From: Neisseriaceae bacterium
GTDB lineage: Bacteria; Pseudomonadota; Gammaproteobacteria; Burkholderiales; UBA11063
Reading direction: 5' to 3'
Length of the DNA: 13,479 bases
NCBI GenBank assembly: GCA_947441745.1
Contig: CANEUJ010000032.1
Coordinates: 1-13,479, forward strand
The position numbers and the translations under genes were made by a program. The notes below the pieces were generated by a model. The model did not search any database and was not told the origin of the DNA. It saw nothing but the letters and a program-made list of their open reading frames with translations. Of this stretch, positions 11,517 through 13,479 are shown piece by piece (position 1 is the stretch's first letter; every line of letters begins with the position of its first letter).

Positions 11517-13468
11517 AAAAAATCTTAGTGTCAGTTTGGGATACCCAAACTCAGTTTGATATTCAAGAGTCTCTTGGAAATTTGATGCGGGATGCTACTT
11601 TGAATTTTGCAAATACACTTTTTCCCCATGAAACAAATTTTGATAAAAAATTTACTTTTTTTACACACACTGATTTTAATAAAATAATTGAAAATGCCGC
11701 TAATAGTAATATCGATTATTTAATCATATTAGCTAGCGGATGTTTTGTACTGAATGAAGATAAATTCAACGAAGGGTTAAATGAAATAATCTACAATAAT
11801 ATTAAGGTAGCAGGACACATTCTTCATACTGGCATTTGGAAATCAGAAAATAATTTAGAATTTTTTACACTGCATGAACAAACAATTGTTATAAGAAAAG
11901 ATATAGTTGACTTGCTTAAAAATATAAATTTTTCAAATTCAAATTCATATCAGACAGATTCATGGAAAAAAGTTAGTAGGTCTCCCGAAAACGTGCATGA
12001 TGACTATACTCCATTAAAAATATGGCCTAGTGAAGATCAAACATTAATTAGTATGAATAAAAATAGTAATTTTGGTGTACTAGAAGATTTATTGCAGTTT
12101 TTTATGCATAATGATATAGAAATTGATAATATAAATCACAAAATACGAAAATCTAAAAATTATAGTTATCATGTAGAGAAACCGGTCGAGTTTGAGCGAT
12201 ACCTACATTCTAATAGACAAACAATAATGGACAACCAGCATTCAATGGTGCAAGGTCATTTTGATTTTTTATCTAGTTGGGGCATTAAAAGACCTGATAA
12301 TGTTTTTTGGGGATTTAATTCTGAATATTTAGTTCCAATTCTTTATAAAGAATATGACGCTTTTGTAGGGGTAGCTAGTGGGTGCATGCCATGGATATAC
12401 ATTGCCAAGTATATTTTTGTAAAAAATGCAACAATTAAATTAATAGATATATCTCCTACTGCAATTAAATTTCAGCAATGGTTTATTAAAAATTATGAAC
12501 CCAATAAATTTAATTTATGGAGTGATGTAATAAAAACTTTTATTGACGAAAACAAAGAATTTGATTATAGGGCAGTTGGTGATCCAAATATGGGTAATAC
12601 TATTTGGAATGAATATAAAGAAATTGTTGACGAAAAATGGCAAGAGATAAAAAAATATTCAATTACTATTGAAGAGGGTGATATCGTTGATGTTACCAAT
12701 TATAAACCTATATTAAATAATAGTAGTCAACCATTAGTATGGTTTAGCAATGTATTTAGGTATACTTCAACGTTTGAAAAAAATTACAAGAATCATAACG
12801 TTGAAAATTATTTGAATAAACTTTTTAAAGAAAATATTAAAGTAATGTGGCAAGGAGATTCTATATCAAATGGATTTACAATGGGGCCTAATAGTTTGTC
12901 TGTAGTAAAAGAACCATTTTATAAACCTTATCCTATTCCTAAATTTGACACTGAATTATTCTTAAAAGAAATTGAAAAATTAGAAGAATTTGATTTATTT
13001 TCTAAACATCGAGGAGATATGCACCCTGGATGGAGTAGTTTTGTGTTACACGGATTAGGGCATGGAAAAACACAAGGATATGAATACTACGGCTATTCAA
13101 ATGATGAAGAAGCACCGTACGATTGGACTAATGAAGCATTAGAATATTGTCCTTCTATTGTAAATTATTTCAAAGAATTAAAATTAAAAAATAGATATCA
13201 TCGGGTTAGAATAATGAAATTAGAACCAGGTGGTTATATTTCAATACATGATGATGACCCTAAGAAGTACCGTAATCAATGGGGACATAATATTGCAATA
13301 ACCAATCCTGAGGAATGTGAAATGCATTTTTGGAATGAAACATTTCAATATGCAGGCATGGTCCCGTGGAAACCAAATGATTCTTATTTGATAAGAATAC
13401 ACTGGAAACACATGGTAAGAAATTTAAGCAATAAAAATAGATATCATATCATAGTACACGGAACTTAA
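11513..13468 (+). CDS. Multidomain protein with C-terminal Asp/Asn beta-hydroxylase-type dioxygenase
   Basis: 651 residues, apparently three parts. Residues 1-240 are not recognised; DYLIILASGCFVLN (68-81) resembles a nucleotide-sugar-binding core strand. Residues 270-450 look like a class I methyltransferase: FVGVASGCMPWIY (284-296), IKLIDIS (308-314) and LVWFSNVFRY (408-417) follow the strand 1, 2 and 4 pattern. Residues 490-651 fit the aspartyl/asparaginyl beta-hydroxylase (2-oxoglutarate/Fe(II) oxygenase) fold: RVRIMKLEPGGYISIHDDD gives the HxD pair H579 and D581, H633 (HWKHMVRNLS) the distal iron ligand, and R643 (NRYHIIVHG) the 2-oxoglutarate arginine. The last domain is the best supported. 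AGGA at 11501-11504 lies 8 nt before the start. It closes the visible operon; the substrate is unknown. Confidence 0.75.
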   Translation: MKKILVSVWDTQTQFDIQESLGNLMRDATLNFANTLFPHETNFDKKFTFFTHTDFNKIIENAANSNIDYLIILASGCFVLNEDKFNEGLNEIIYNNIKVAGHILHTGIWKSENNLEFFTLHEQTIVIRKDIVDLLKNINFSNSNSYQTDSWKKVSRSPENVHDDYTPLKIWPSEDQTLISMNKNSNFGVLEDLLQFFMHNDIEIDNINHKIRKSKNYSYHVEKPVEFERYLHSNRQTIMDNQHSMVQGHFDFLSSWGIKRPDNVFWGFNSEYLVPILYKEYDAFVGVASGCMPWIYIAKYIFVKNATIKLIDISPTAIKFQQWFIKNYEPNKFNLWSDVIKTFIDENKEFDYRAVGDPNMGNTIWNEYKEIVDEKWQEIKKYSITIEEGDIVDVTNYKPILNNSSQPLVWFSNVFRYTSTFEKNYKNHNVENYLNKLFKENIKVMWQGDSISNGFTMGPNSLSVVKEPFYKPYPIPKFDTELFLKEIEKLEEFDLFSKHRGDMHPGWSSFVLHGLGHGKTQGYEYYGYSNDEEAPYDWTNEALEYCPSIVNYFKELKLKNRYHRVRIMKLEPGGYISIHDDDPKKYRNQWGHNIAITNPEECEMHFWNETFQYAGMVPWKPNDSYLIRIHWKHMVRNLSNKNRYHIIVHGT

Positions 13469-13479
13469 TTTAATGAATA

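Noticed and set aside
13469..13479. Start of another gene after the last CDS (ATG near 13474)
   Set aside because: Only a few bases remain; nothing can be supported.

Overview
The window looks like part of an AT-rich tailed-phage genome, probably a large marine phage. This is inferred from three things: a long block of compact, tightly spaced tRNA genes that all encode their own CCA; the absence of housekeeping genes; and a dense run of overlapping, same-strand genes for radical SAM enzymes, methyltransferases, a glycosyltransferase-like protein and a dioxygenase, a repertoire I know from marine phage contigs. No capsid, tail or replication gene is present, so the phage assignment is inference.

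Layout. (1) 4-597 (+): a SAM-dependent methyltransferase-like gene at the left edge. (2) About 2638 down to 598 on the minus strand: one RNA transcription unit. It starts at a near-consensus promoter (2645-2673), continues through a hairpin-rich leader (2369-2638), and then runs through 15 tRNA genes read in the order Gln, Asn, Asp, Glu, an odd GAT tRNA, Arg, Thr, Met, Ile, Ala, an unresolved Leu-like tRNA, Pro, His, Leu(AAG), Leu(CAA). Between the tRNAs lie two RNAs of about 115 nt in which a T-arm precedes a D-arm and the two ends pair with each other. I read these as bacterial Y RNAs (YrlA-type tRNA mimics), with circularly permuted tRNA as the alternative. The block ends in a structured stretch at 598-757. 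(3) 2674-3050: non-coding, with a strong hairpin that probably separates the two units. (4) 3051-13468 (+): ten genes packed end to end, mostly overlapping by 4-17 nt: a duplicated glycosyltransferase-like protein, a methyltransferase-like protein, two small unknown proteins, a P-loop/sulfotransferase-like protein, four consecutive radical SAM enzymes (two of them twitch-domain paralogues), and a 651-residue protein ending in an Asp/Asn beta-hydroxylase-type domain.

How it may work together. The tRNA unit would supplement host translation, and the Y-like RNAs suggest a link to Ro60/RNA quality control or another tRNA-binding partner; no Ro60 gene is in the window. The protein operon reads as one biosynthetic or modification cassette combining glycosyl transfer, methylation, radical chemistry and hydroxylation. 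Its substrate (glycan, peptide or phage structural protein) cannot be told from the sequence.
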